Origin: Sorangium cellulosum
GTDB taxonomy: Bacteria; Myxococcota_A; Polyangia; Polyangiales; Polyangiaceae
Reading direction: 5' to 3'
Assembly (NCBI GenBank): GCA_020720045.1
Contig: DYPH01000002.1
Coordinates: forward strand, 35,191 to 99,190
Length of the DNA stretch: 64,000 nucleotides
Every line of letters starts with the position of its first letter. Within the stretch, counting starts at the first letter, position 1. The notes under the pieces were generated by a model. It was not told the DNA's origin, did no database searches, and worked only from the letters and a program-made list of their open reading frames with translations. This document shows positions 46,119 through 56,354 of this stretch, piece after piece. The position numbers and the translations under genes are program-made.

Positions 46119-47999
46119 CTAGCCGCGCCCCTTCGCGTGGCGCTCTTGCACGCGGGCGCGCATTTCCTCAGCGATCGCCATCTCGCGGTCGAGATCGCCG
46201 CCGTCCATCCGTCGAGAGGTCGCCATCCCCTCCTGGCTCGTCAAGATGCCTCGAAGCGCATGCCCCTGCTCAAGGACCTCGGCGCGCGCGGCGGCGGAAT
46301 CGGCGTGCTCGGGCGCTGCCAGCCGCGCCGAGAGCCATCCGCGGAGTTCCATCGGGACTCCCGCAAGAAATTCAGGAACTTGAATCCCAAACCTGCCTTC
46401 GTGGTTTAACTTTAGGTTCTGCCTCAAGGATAGCAGCGTAAGTGCGCTGTTCCCCTCAAGAAGTCCCACGACCGGCTCCAGGGAGAGATCGTCGAGCAGT
46501 TCGGGCGCGTCGACAAAGGCGCCGACGATTTTTTGCCGATGGGCAGCGCCCGGGGCCCGCGTCGGAATCCGCGCGCGCTTTGGGTCTCCGGCCGCTTGGT
46601 CGGCGATTTGGCGGCGTTCTTCGGCAAGGGCCCGCTTCACCTTTTGCTCAAGCGTTGCGAGGGCATCGGGGCTCGTGCGCGCCAGATCGAGGCGAGCGGC
46701 GAGGTTGTCGGCGTAGGCCTTCGCCATGCTCCGAACGAGCGGATCGTCTTCCTCGGCGAGGAGCTTCACGACCCGATCGACGCGCTCCGCTTTCTCAAAG
46801 GCATTCAACGCGTTAAACGTTGCGTCGAGTTCCGTTTCGAGGAGGTATTCGAGCATCCCCTTCGCCCGGCGGAGCAGGTCGTCAAGGGAGGCCGCGCCCC
46901 GCGTGCGGACGAGTTCGTCCGGGTCTTGGCCGTCGGGGAGCGTTGCGACTTTCACGGAAAGCCCCGCCTGGCGCGCCGGATCTCGCGAGGCGCGCGCTGC
47001 CTTTTTTCCTGCAAAATCGCCGTCAAAGAGGAACGTTACGCTACCGGTAAACCGCTTTAGGAGCTTGGCCTGATCTTCCGTGAATGCGGTGCCGAGGGGG
47101 GCGACGACGTGATCGATGCCGCGCGCATGGAGGGAAACGACGTCGAAGTTCCCCTCGACGAGGACCGCCGACGCCGCGGCGCGAATTCCCGACCGCGCCT
47201 GAAAAATGCCAAAGAGCTGATTTCCCTTAGTATAAACGGGGCTCTCTGGCGAATTGATGTATTTTGCAGGCTTTTCCTTCGGCTCGTCGCCAGGCATCGG
47301 CGGGAGCGCGCGACCGCTGAACGCGACGACACGCCCCTGGAGATCGACGACAGCGAACATCAGCCGATGGCGGAAACGGTCGTAGTGCCCGGCGCCGGCG
47401 GAGCGTGGAACCAAGAGGCCGGTCGCTTCACCGGAGAGCGGCGAAATTCCCTGCTGGCGGAGGTAGTTGGCGAGGCCGTCCCAGCCGCTCGGCGCATAGC
47501 CGATCCGAAACGCGCGGAGCGCCTCGTCGGCGGTTGCGTCGCTCCCCGGCACCAAGCCGCGGCGTTCGAGCTCGTCGAGGGCGTAGGCGCGATCGGGATG
47601 TTCTCGAAGACATTGCTCAAAATAGACGGCGGCCGCTGCGTTGGCGCCGTGGAGGTCGTCGCGCAAGCGCTTCTGGCGGTCGACCTCGCCGCGATCCTGG
47701 GGGCGCTCCTCTTCGACGGGGATTCCGAAGCGCTCGGCGAGGCTGCGCACCGCTTCGGGGAACGTCGCCCCTTCGTGTTTCATCACGAAGTCAATGACGC
47801 TACCCGACTCTTTGCAACCGAAGCAGTGGAAGAATCCACGCTCCTGATTGACGTGAAAACTCGGGGACTTCTCTTTATGGAATGGACAAAGACCAACCCA
47901 TGAACGCCCTTTGTTCTTGAGCGACGGGACCGCCTCCCCGATGACGGTCACGATATTCGCGAGGTCGCGGACGCGGACGATGGTGTGGGGGGAGATCAC
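46119..47999 (-). CDS. dnaG: DNA primase
   Basis: 626 aa from GTG 47999; the frame is open to 48293 but the extra part is antisense to the divergent M15 gene. The zinc-binding CHC2 domain (CPFHKEKSPSFHVN, FFHCFGCKESGSV) is complete. The catalytic core has FRHRLMFAVVDLQGRVVAFSGRAL, YINSPESPVYTKGNQLFG, the TOPRIM Glu in VLVEGNFDVVSLHARG and VTFLFDGDFAGKKAA (acidic DGD). The C-terminal helicase-binding region is Ala/Leu-rich. It synthesises RNA primers for replication. Upstream of rpoD. Confidence 0.96.
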   Translation of the reverse strand: MISPHTIVRVRDLANIVTVIGEAVPSLKNKGRSWVGLCPFHKEKSPSFHVNQERGFFHCFGCKESGSVIDFVMKHEGATFPEAVRSLAERFGIPVEEERPQDRGEVDRQKRLRDDLHGANAAAAVYFEQCLREHPDRAYALDELERRGLVPGSDATADEALRAFRIGYAPSGWDGLANYLRQQGISPLSGEATGLLVPRSAGAGHYDRFRHRLMFAVVDLQGRVVAFSGRALPPMPGDEPKEKPAKYINSPESPVYTKGNQLFGIFQARSGIRAAASAVLVEGNFDVVSLHARGIDHVVAPLGTAFTEDQAKLLKRFTGSVTFLFDGDFAGKKAARASRDPARQAGLSVKVATLPDGQDPDELVRTRGAASLDDLLRRAKGMLEYLLETELDATFNALNAFEKAERVDRVVKLLAEEDDPLVRSMAKAYADNLAARLDLARTSPDALATLEQKVKRALAEERRQIADQAAGDPKRARIPTRAPGAAHRQKIVGAFVDAPELLDDLSLEPVVGLLEGNSALTLLSLRQNLKLNHEGRFGIQVPEFLAGVPMELRGWLSARLAAPEHADSAAARAEVLEQGHALRGILTSQEGMATSRRMDGGDLDREMAIAEEMRARVQERHAKGRG

Positions 48000-48088
48000 G
48001 GCGCGGTTTGGGGGCGCGAAGCGGCGGCGGCAGGCGATGCCGAGGATTCCCAGCGGACTTCGCAGCGCCGGAAGGGTATCATCCCGCG

Positions 48089-49219
48089 ATGGCTTTTGGG
48101 GTCTCCAAGACGGGCGGTAACGGACTTCGACGCGAGCTGCCGGGGGCAAGACCGCTCTTCCGGTCGCAGGGACTGGCCGGTTTGGCCCTCGCAGCGGCAT
48201 TTCTCGCTGCGGCGTGCGCCTATGAAGATCCGGCAGCATCTTCCTCGGAAAATGAGGGGGAAGACGATGGGATCGGCACCATCTCTCAGGCATTGACGGC
48301 GGCCGATCCGCTTTCGGCGGCGGTCACGCAGGCCTGTTCTACGGCGGTCGCGCGACCGCTCGGGGAGCAGCTGGTCGCGGAAGTTCAGTGCCTTCGACCG
48401 GGGACGTTTGCACGCATTGACTCGGTGCCAAACGTCACCCTCGGTTCGGCGGTCTTCCCCTTCTTGCAGCCGGGGGCGGCGGCGGCACTTAAGAAGGTCG
48501 CGACTGCACGGCGGACGCCTCTTGCGGTGAACAGCGCCCTCCGGACGCTCCCGCAACAGTTCCTGCTTTATCAGTGGTACCTCAAAGGGAGATGCGGCAT
48601 TTCGCTCGCCGCAAAACCGGGGCGGAGCAATCACGAATCTGCGCTCGCCGTCGACGTGGAAGATTCGGCAGGGTGGCGCAGCGCGTTTGCCGGAAATAGT
48701 TGGCGCTGGCTCGGCTCATCAGACCCCGTTCATTACGACTACACGGCGGCCGGCGTCGACATCCGCAGCCTGTCGGTCCTCGCCTTTCAGCACCTCTGGA
48801 ACATCAATCATCCGGAAGATCGGCTCACGGAAGACGGTGCCTACGGCGCGGAAACCGAGAAAAGACTCGCAAAAACGCCCCTTGGCGGCTTTCCAAAGGG
48901 GGCCGACTGTACCGCCGACGCCGGCGCACGCGACGGAGGGGCCGACGGGGGCGCGAAGGCCGATGCGGCCGATCCCTTTAATCCGCCGCCGATCGGGCCG
49001 GATGGGCTGGAAGCCGAGCCCGATGCCGCGGAACCCGTTGAAGAAACAGCCGATTGTTCATGTCGCGTCGGGTCGGTCGCCGGGCCGGCGGGGCTCGGAC
49101 TCCCCCTCGCCCTCGCGGGGGCCCTTGTGCTCGTCGGGAGACGTCGCGCGGCTCGCAAACGCCTCCGCGGCAACTGCCCCGAGGACGCCGACAAAATAGC
49201 GAAGAAGATCGGCGACTGA
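48089..49219 (+). CDS. M15 (VanY-like) peptidase lipoprotein with MYXO-CTERM sorting signal
   Basis: 376 aa from ATG 48089 (GGAAGGG upstream). A hydrophobic N-terminus ends LAAA-C (Cys43), a weak lipobox. The M15 core has VNSALRTLPQQFLLYQW, GRSNHESALAVDVED (His/Asp metal ligands) and SSDPVHYDY (second His); a peptidoglycan-binding-like module follows (LSVLAFQHLWNINHP, LTEDGAYGAETEKRL). The tail is low-complexity Asp/Ala, then CSCRVGSVAGPAGLGL, a hydrophobic helix and RRRAARKR: the MYXO-CTERM layout. Predicted D,D-carboxypeptidase-like peptidoglycan enzyme or homologue, exported to the surface. It overlaps the convergent DUF2809 gene by 162 bp. Confidence 0.82.
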   Translation: MAFGVSKTGGNGLRRELPGARPLFRSQGLAGLALAAAFLAAACAYEDPAASSSENEGEDDGIGTISQALTAADPLSAAVTQACSTAVARPLGEQLVAEVQCLRPGTFARIDSVPNVTLGSAVFPFLQPGAAAALKKVATARRTPLAVNSALRTLPQQFLLYQWYLKGRCGISLAAKPGRSNHESALAVDVEDSAGWRSAFAGNSWRWLGSSDPVHYDYTAAGVDIRSLSVLAFQHLWNINHPEDRLTEDGAYGAETEKRLAKTPLGGFPKGADCTADAGARDGGADGGAKADAADPFNPPPIGPDGLEAEPDAAEPVEETADCSCRVGSVAGPAGLGLPLALAGALVLVGRRRAARKRLRGNCPEDADKIAKKIGD

Positions 49220-49534
49220 AAAGCCGCGGCCGAGGACGAGGGCGGCAAACGGCAAGTGGCGGACCCAGGAAAGGAACGAGCCAGGCTCCGCGCGGACCGC
49301 CTGGAGGAACTCAATCGCGAAACAGAATACGAGCACCTCGAAGGCGTGAAGCGGCCGAGATTGCTTCGGAAAGAGGGCTCGAAGGAGCACCCAGACAAGC
49401 ACCGCGTAGAGGGCGTCACCGACGTTCTCGCGCACAAATGCGGGGGCGAACGAGGCGCGTGAGAGGAACCCGAGGGCGACAACGACCGGCGCGACGAGGA
49501 GCGGTCGCGAAATCTTAGTCAAGCCCTTGATCAT
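49058..49534 (-). CDS. DUF2809-like small membrane protein
   Basis: 158 aa. About four hydrophobic helices: RPLLVAPVVVALGFLSR, LYAVLVWVLLRALFP, FEVLVFCFAIEFLQ and LVLGRGFSVADLLRYFVGVLGAVAAEAF. The FVRENVGDALYAVLVWVL and GRGFSVADLLRYFVG patterns match the DUF2809 family, whose function is unknown. Its hydrophilic C-terminal 35 residues are antisense to the coding region of the MYXO-CTERM tail. A divergent 27-bp gap separates it from the DUF3047 gene. Confidence 0.72.
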   Translation of the reverse strand: MIKGLTKISRPLLVAPVVVALGFLSRASFAPAFVRENVGDALYAVLVWVLLRALFPKQSRPLHAFEVLVFCFAIEFLQAVRAEPGSFLSWVRHLPFAALVLGRGFSVADLLRYFVGVLGAVAAEAFASRATSPDEHKGPREGEGESEPRRPGDRPDAT

Positions 49535-49561
49535 TTCGTCGCCCCGAGTAGACCGTTCTCC

Positions 49562-50252
49562 ATGCGACGCCCCGTTTTAGCGGCACTGGGCCTGACCGCG
49601 GTTGCGGTTTTGGTGAACGGTCCAAATGCGCGCGCCGACAGCGCCCCCTCGGTGGTGTGGGAGGAGTCTTTCGGCGGCGGTTTCTCCGTCGGAACCACTT
49701 GGAAAGACCCCGCAAAACATGACCTTGCAGCCCTTCGCCAGGTCTTTTCGGTGGGTGGACAAGCGCTGCATGCGCGCCACGACGGCGCCGCGAACGACGC
49801 TCCCCCCGCGCTGCATCTCGGCCATCCGTTCGTGCTTTCGGGGACGGAAACCCCGAACCAGGCGCTCGCCGATGCGTGTATCTTGCAGTGGAAGTGGCGC
49901 GTAACCCAACACCCCACCGTCACGAACGACCCGTGGAAAGACGTCGCCGCCAGCGTGTACGTCGTCTTCCGTACGCCGTCGCTCTTCCGAAGCGGCGAGG
50001 GCTTCAAATTCGGCTGGTTGGCGAAGGCGGGGCCGGCCGGGACGACCCAGCACGGAATCCAGCAAGTCGAACTCCGCCACGATGGGGCGCTCGCGGCAGG
50101 CGCGCCGATGATCGCCGAACGCGTCGATCTGTGTGCGCTCTACAAGAGTGCGTATGGCGACCCTAAAGGCTCGAAATTGCTCTATATCGGCGTCGTAACC
50201 GACGGCGACAACACGAAGTCGCTCGCGTCGGCCGACTACGGGGCGTTTCAAC

Positions 50253-50266
<14 letters not shown>
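49562..50266 (+). CDS. DUF3047-like exported protein
   Basis: 234 aa. Sec signal (MRRPVLAALGLTAVAVLVNGPNARA), then a lectin-like domain: LQWKWRVTQHP and DVAASVYVVFRT resemble the W-x-W-x-V and VYVVF signatures of DUF3047, with a conserved ending LLYIGVVTDGDNTKSLASADYGAFQL. DUF3047 proteins are secreted and often found near surface-polysaccharide genes, but have no established activity. The 3' end overlaps maf by 14 bases, convergently. Confidence 0.75.
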
Positions 50267-52583
<2,317 letters not shown>

Positions 52584-52619
52584 GTGCAAGGCGCATGCAT
52601 CCGGCCACCGATGACGGGG

Positions 52620-52648
52620 GGCGCGGGTGGGTGCGCCTCTTTTTTTTC
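52620..52648 (+). terminator. Hairpin with T8 run between atpD and atpC
   Basis: GGCGC (52620-52624) pairs with GCGCC (52633-52637) over a GGGTGGGT loop; TC and eight T follow (52640-52647). A short but good intrinsic-terminator shape, 36 bases after atpD, which may reduce read-through into atpC. Confidence 0.75.
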
Positions 52649-52700
52649 GGGCCGCACCGCGGAAACCTAAGCGAACATTCGCGAAAGAGACGGATCGTAC

Positions 52701-53225
52701 ATGGACGGCAAGCTCCACCTCGAAATCGTGACGCCGAAAGGGCGCGCCCTCGTGGCGACCGCCGACGAAGTGACCGCCCCGAGCGTCAAGGGGGAATTTG
52801 GTGTGCTCCCGGGCCACCTCCCCCTCCTCGCCGCCTTGCAGACCGGCATTGTCACCTACCGCGTCGGTTCGGACACGAAGAAGTGCGCCGTCGCCCGCGG
52901 CTTTGTCGAAGCGGGCTCCGACAAGGTCATGCTCCTGACCGACGACTACGTCGACAAAGATGCTGTCGAGCCGGTCGAGGTCCGCAAGGATCTGATGGAG
53001 TGTGAGCAGCGCCTCGATGCACTTCAGGCCAAGGTGGACGGCGGCGTCGAGGAACAGGGGGAAGTTCGGGTACTTGCCGAGAAGATTCTGTGGCTTGCGA
53101 CCCAGCTCGAACTTTACGGCGAGCCGCCGATCGCGACGCTCCGTCTTGTGGACGAAGCCAAGGAAGTCCTCGCGAAGGATGAGCCGATCGTCGCCGCGGA
53201 AGAGACGAAGGAAGCCGACGCGTGA
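52701..53225 (+). CDS. atpC: F1F0 ATP synthase subunit epsilon
   Basis: 174 aa, longer than the usual 130-140. N-terminal beta-sandwich: LHLEIVTPKGRALVATADEV, GEFGVLPGHLPLLAALQTGIVTYRV and RGFVEAGSDKVMLLTDDYV. The C-terminal extension (helical, then VLAKDEPIVAAEETKEADA) is acidic and replaces the standard two-helix hairpin. The subunit couples and regulates the rotary motor. The stop overlaps the GTG of the parvulin gene (GTGA). Confidence 0.93.
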   Translation: MDGKLHLEIVTPKGRALVATADEVTAPSVKGEFGVLPGHLPLLAALQTGIVTYRVGSDTKKCAVARGFVEAGSDKVMLLTDDYVDKDAVEPVEVRKDLMECEQRLDALQAKVDGGVEEQGEVRVLAEKILWLATQLELYGEPPIATLRLVDEAKEVLAKDEPIVAAEETKEADA

Positions 53226-53776
53226 ATCGCTTCCTCTTTTGGGGCGCCGCTTCGGCCGCGCTCCTCGTTTCCGTTGCGGCGACCGTTCAGGGGCTCGACA
53301 GCTACAAGGTCGTCACGCCGCTCGCGTCCGCGTCGGCGAGCGCCTCGGCGGCCCCTTCGGCGACCGCCCCGGCATCGGCGTCCCCGCTCGACCTCGCCAT
53401 CGCGTCGGCCGCAGCGACCCCTTCGGCGGCACCGGTCCCGGAAGTCGCGCCGGTACCGGCGGGGAATTCGGTCAACCTGGGGATCATCATGGTGACCTAC
53501 CAGGGGGCCCAGAACGGCGTCGTCGGCGGTGCACCGCGCACGCGCAGCAAGGACGACGCGCTCGCCCTCGCAAAGAAGCTCGCCGAAGACGCGAAGACCA
53601 ACTTCGGCGCCGCGGTGAGCCGAGGCGATTCGGGCAGCGACGCAAACTTGGGCCGCTTTCCGAAGGGGACCCTCGAGGCGAACGTGGAGGCGGTCGTCTT
53701 CGCGCTTCCGCCGGGCGGCATCAGCGAACCGATCGATACGCCCCGCGGCTACTGGGTCGCCAAGCGCCTCGAGTAA
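53222..53776 (+). CDS. Parvulin-type peptidyl-prolyl isomerase
   Basis: 184 aa. GTG start coupled to atpC. An N-terminal hydrophobic segment (FLFWGAASAALLVSVAATVQ) acts as signal or anchor, followed by a Ser/Ala-rich linker (about 33-80). The C-terminal rotamase domain has GIIMVTYQGAQNGVVGG, ALALAKKLAEDAKT, ANLGRFPKGTLEANVEAVVFAL and GGISEPIDTPRGYWVAKRLE, the PpiC layout. Predicted periplasmic folding catalyst. The fourth PPIase in the window. Confidence 0.88.
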   Translation: MNRFLFWGAASAALLVSVAATVQGLDSYKVVTPLASASASASAAPSATAPASASPLDLAIASAAATPSAAPVPEVAPVPAGNSVNLGIIMVTYQGAQNGVVGGAPRTRSKDDALALAKKLAEDAKTNFGAAVSRGDSGSDANLGRFPKGTLEANVEAVVFALPPGGISEPIDTPRGYWVAKRLE

Positions 53777-53801
53777 CGAGCCGACTCCACGAATCGCTAG
53801 G

Positions 53802-53840
53802 AGAAGAAGTGCGCCAGACCGGCACGCTTCTTTTTCGTTT
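53802..53840 (+). terminator. Intrinsic terminator of the atpDC-parvulin unit
   Basis: AAGAAG-TGC at 53804-53812 pairs with GCA-(CG)-CTTCTT near 53822-53831 with a 2-base bulge, followed by a T-rich run TTTTTCGTTTTG. Confidence 0.7.
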
Positions 53841-53892
53841 TGTTCGGTGGTGGCCGTAAGTTCGGCCCGTCGACGCCGATGGGAACTCATCT

Positions 53893-54495
53893 ATGAAGCA
53901 TGCAGCTCTCGGTTTGCTCCTCTCCACGGCTCTCGTCGGCGCCTGTGCCCAAACGCCGGCCCCGCCTCCGACTGCGCCGGCCGGCCCCGGAATCCAAGAG
54001 GGTGCCCTGCCCGTCGACCCGGCCCACCAGGATCACAGCGTCGCCTCTCCCGCCGTCGGCGAGGCCCCCCCGGTCGCGAAGAAGTCCCGCTTTGACAACA
54101 CGCAAGCCGTAGCCGCTGCGTCCTGCAAGGGCTACGGCCGTCCGTTCTCGGCAGCCCACGGGGCCCGTCCGTTCGCGACCGCCAGCAAATTCGCTGGCGG
54201 AGGCGTCGCGAGAGACGGCGGGCCCACTTCCACAGGGGCCCCCGCCTTCAAGCGCACAGGTGACACCTGGATTTCTCAGGAAATTCGAGGGGGTGGCGGC
54301 TGCCCGAAGCGCGCGACGTTCACGCTCGCCTACACGCCGAAAACGGAAGCGGGAAAGACGGTGCTCGTCGCTCACGTCTGCGAGGACGTCGAGGCCGACC
54401 CCTGTGAAATGGCCTGGACCGGTACGATCTCCTTCGATCTCAGCAAGGAACTCGCGGCAAACCACGCGACCGACGTGACGTTCGTCGACCCGTGA
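53893..54495 (+). CDS. Lipoprotein of unknown function
   Basis: 200 aa. Signal MKHAALGLLLSTALVGAC with lipobox VGA-C. A Pro/Ala linker leads to a domain with paired cysteines (SCKGYGRPF, GGGCPKRATFTLAY, HVCEDVEADPCEMAWTG) and a strand-rich end (ISFDLSKELA). Not recognised. Followed by two GAGTC-based hairpins. Confidence 0.75.
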   Translation: MKHAALGLLLSTALVGACAQTPAPPPTAPAGPGIQEGALPVDPAHQDHSVASPAVGEAPPVAKKSRFDNTQAVAAASCKGYGRPFSAAHGARPFATASKFAGGGVARDGGPTSTGAPAFKRTGDTWISQEIRGGGGCPKRATFTLAYTPKTEAGKTVLVAHVCEDVEADPCEMAWTGTISFDLSKELAANHATDVTFVDP

Positions 54496-54497
54496 GA

Positions 54498-54520
54498 GGA
54501 AGAGTCTCTAGGACTCTTTG
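54498..54520 (+). terminator. Short hairpin 3' of the lipoprotein gene
   Basis: AAGAGTC (54500-54506), loop TCTAG, GACTCTT (54512-54518), immediately after the stop. No long T-run, so it may be a processing or stability element rather than a terminator on its own. Confidence 0.5.
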
Positions 54521-54568
54521 AAAAGGTCTCGGGACCTCAATTCAAGAGAGACGGCTCCCGAGCGATTC

Positions 54569-54620
54569 TGAAAAGAGTCTCAAAAACGTTTACAAAACAT
54601 ACTTGAGACTCTTTTTCTTT
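54569..54620. terminator. Bidirectional terminator with AGAGTC core
   Basis: AAAAGAGTCTCAA (54571-54583) pairs with TTGAGACTCTTTT (54603-54615), loop of about 19 bases containing GTTTACA; T5 and CTTT follow. It ends the plus-strand lipoprotein gene and, on the other strand, the regulator gene. Confidence 0.85.
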
Positions 54621-54645
54621 CATAACCCATGAAACTAACAACCCA

Positions 54646-56211
54646 TTACGTTCGTGATGGGGCCGGCGCGTAGAGGGACAGGCCCCGGTAGTTCTCGTCG
54701 ACGCGCAGCGGCACTTTGAGGGACGGCAGGGCGCGCTGCTCGCAATCCATGCGCTCACACAGCCGACACGTCACGCCGACCGGCGTCACGAGCGCCGGGT
54801 TGTCGAGATCGATACCGTCCGAGTAGACCATCGCCCGCGCAAACTCGACTTTGCAGCCGAGGCCGATCGCCTGCATCGGCTGCTGGGAGTGATAGCCGCC
54901 CGAGTCCTTTTGAATCGTGCGTGCAATGCAGAAGAACGTGTCTCCATCGGCCATTCGTGAGAGCGCTACGCGGACCATATTTGGCGTTTGAAAAGCGCTG
55001 AATACGTTCCACCGTGGACAGGCACCCGAGTAGCGCGCAAAACGGATTCCGCTGCCGGAAAAGCGCTTTGAAATATTCCCTGCGACGTCGATGCGCAACA
55101 TGTGAAAGGCTACCCCTTCCCGCCCCGGTCGGCGGAGGGTTGTCAGGCGATGGCAAACTTGCTCAAAGCCGACGCGAAAGCGGCGCCCGAGGACTTCGAC
55201 GTCATATCGCTCGTCTTTTGCGGCCTTTAGGAAGGTCTCGTAGGGCATCAGCACGGCGCCAGCAAAGTAGTTGGCGAGGGCTACGCGCGCGAGCTTGCGG
55301 CTTTCCTCGGTGGTGAGGCCCGGCTCGTCGACGATGCGATCGAGGATCTTTGCGCAGGTAATCAGTGCAATTTGTGCCGAAAGCTGAAAGAGCCGTGAAC
55401 GCGTCGCAAGTAGCTCAGACAGTGTAAGAATCTTGCGCTCGTCGTCGTAGCGGCGAAGGGTTCCTCGTTCTTGCCCCCAACGAGCAATCTGCACGGAGAT
55501 TCCGTGCTCGGTTTCGAGGAAGCGCGTGAGACCGTGGTAGATATCCAGGTGGGTGATCTTGGCCTTCTTCCAGAGCGCCTCCGCCGCCTCCTCGAGCTCG
55601 GGCACGTAGTTCATCTTGCGCTGGAGGAAGTCGCTCACCTCCTCGCTCGGGAGCCCCGCCGCACGTGAGTTCCCGTGGTCGTCGCCAGACGCGACCCGCG
55701 ACGAGAGCTCGTCGACCGCCTCTTGGGCGCCGTGAAAGGCCCGGTAGAGGCGTAGGACTTCGTGGGCGATCGTCGGCTGAACGGTTGCGAATTCACGAAC
55801 TTCTGCGCTCGTCATCGTCGCATCTTCGAACAGGGGATCGGCAAACGCCTCGAGGAGTTCGCCGACAAGTCGCGCGTCCTCGTCGCTTCCGAAACTCGCA
55901 AGATCAACGTCCAGCACCTGGGCGAGCTTGATGAGGAGCGCCGAAGGCAGCGGCCGCTTATTGTTCTCGATGAGATTTAGGTAACTCGTGGAAATTCCTA
56001 ATGCATCGGCAAGATCTGCTTGGCTAAGCTCCGCCCGGCGCCGGAGCCCACGGATTTTTGCACCGAACCGGGGAACTTCCTTCGGCGTGCGCCCGCGCGG
56101 GGCCGCCGCCGTCGCCCCATCAGGACGCTTGAATTCGGGCGCGGTCGCGGCGAGCGTGGCCGCCGCTCGTCGACCGGGAAGATTCCGCTGGATCGGAGGG
56201 TTCGTTGACAT
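54646..56211 (-). CDS. RamB/ScfR-like XRE-family regulator of the glyoxylate shunt
   Basis: 521 aa. A disordered basic N-terminus, then an XRE helix-turn-helix (about 47-105: KIRGLRRRAELSQADLADAL, STSYLNLIENNKRPLPS). The middle holds the ImmA/IrrE-like segment (RKLARVALANYFAGAVLMPYETF), and the C-terminal domain has VGVTCRLCERMDCEQRALP with conserved cysteines, the layout of short-chain acyl-responsive ScfR and RamB regulators. In actinobacteria RamB controls aceA/aceB; here the gene is divergent from aceB with 143 bp between starts. Regulation of aceBA is an inference. Ligand unknown. Confidence 0.85.
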   Translation of the reverse strand: MSTNPPIQRNLPGRRAAATLAATAPEFKRPDGATAAAPRGRTPKEVPRFGAKIRGLRRRAELSQADLADALGISTSYLNLIENNKRPLPSALLIKLAQVLDVDLASFGSDEDARLVGELLEAFADPLFEDATMTSAEVREFATVQPTIAHEVLRLYRAFHGAQEAVDELSSRVASGDDHGNSRAAGLPSEEVSDFLQRKMNYVPELEEAAEALWKKAKITHLDIYHGLTRFLETEHGISVQIARWGQERGTLRRYDDERKILTLSELLATRSRLFQLSAQIALITCAKILDRIVDEPGLTTEESRKLARVALANYFAGAVLMPYETFLKAAKDERYDVEVLGRRFRVGFEQVCHRLTTLRRPGREGVAFHMLRIDVAGNISKRFSGSGIRFARYSGACPRWNVFSAFQTPNMVRVALSRMADGDTFFCIARTIQKDSGGYHSQQPMQAIGLGCKVEFARAMVYSDGIDLDNPALVTPVGVTCRLCERMDCEQRALPSLKVPLRVDENYRGLSLYAPAPSRT

Positions 56212-56354
56212 AATTTACATGTTTACACGACCACTATGACAAGCGCAAACATAGGTTTCTTCCTCATAACGCACCGCTTCTTGACCGCTTCGACAACATC
56301 CATCATTGTCACTCCACCTCGTCGCGGCTCTTGCGCCGCCGAAGGAAACTCCCG
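56200..56354. promoter_or_regulatory. Divergent control region of the regulator and aceB
   Basis: TTTACATGTTTACA (56214-56227) is a direct repeat of TTTACA just upstream of the regulator ATG (56211). GTTTACA occurs again at 54588-54594. On the minus strand TTGTCA (near 56240) and TAAATTAT are positioned like a promoter very close to the start codon, suggesting a short or absent leader. A GCGCAAACAT element at 56240-56250 resembles the reported AAAGTTTGCAAA-like RamB sites only loosely. A good GAAGGAA ribosome binding site precedes aceB. Confidence 0.5.
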
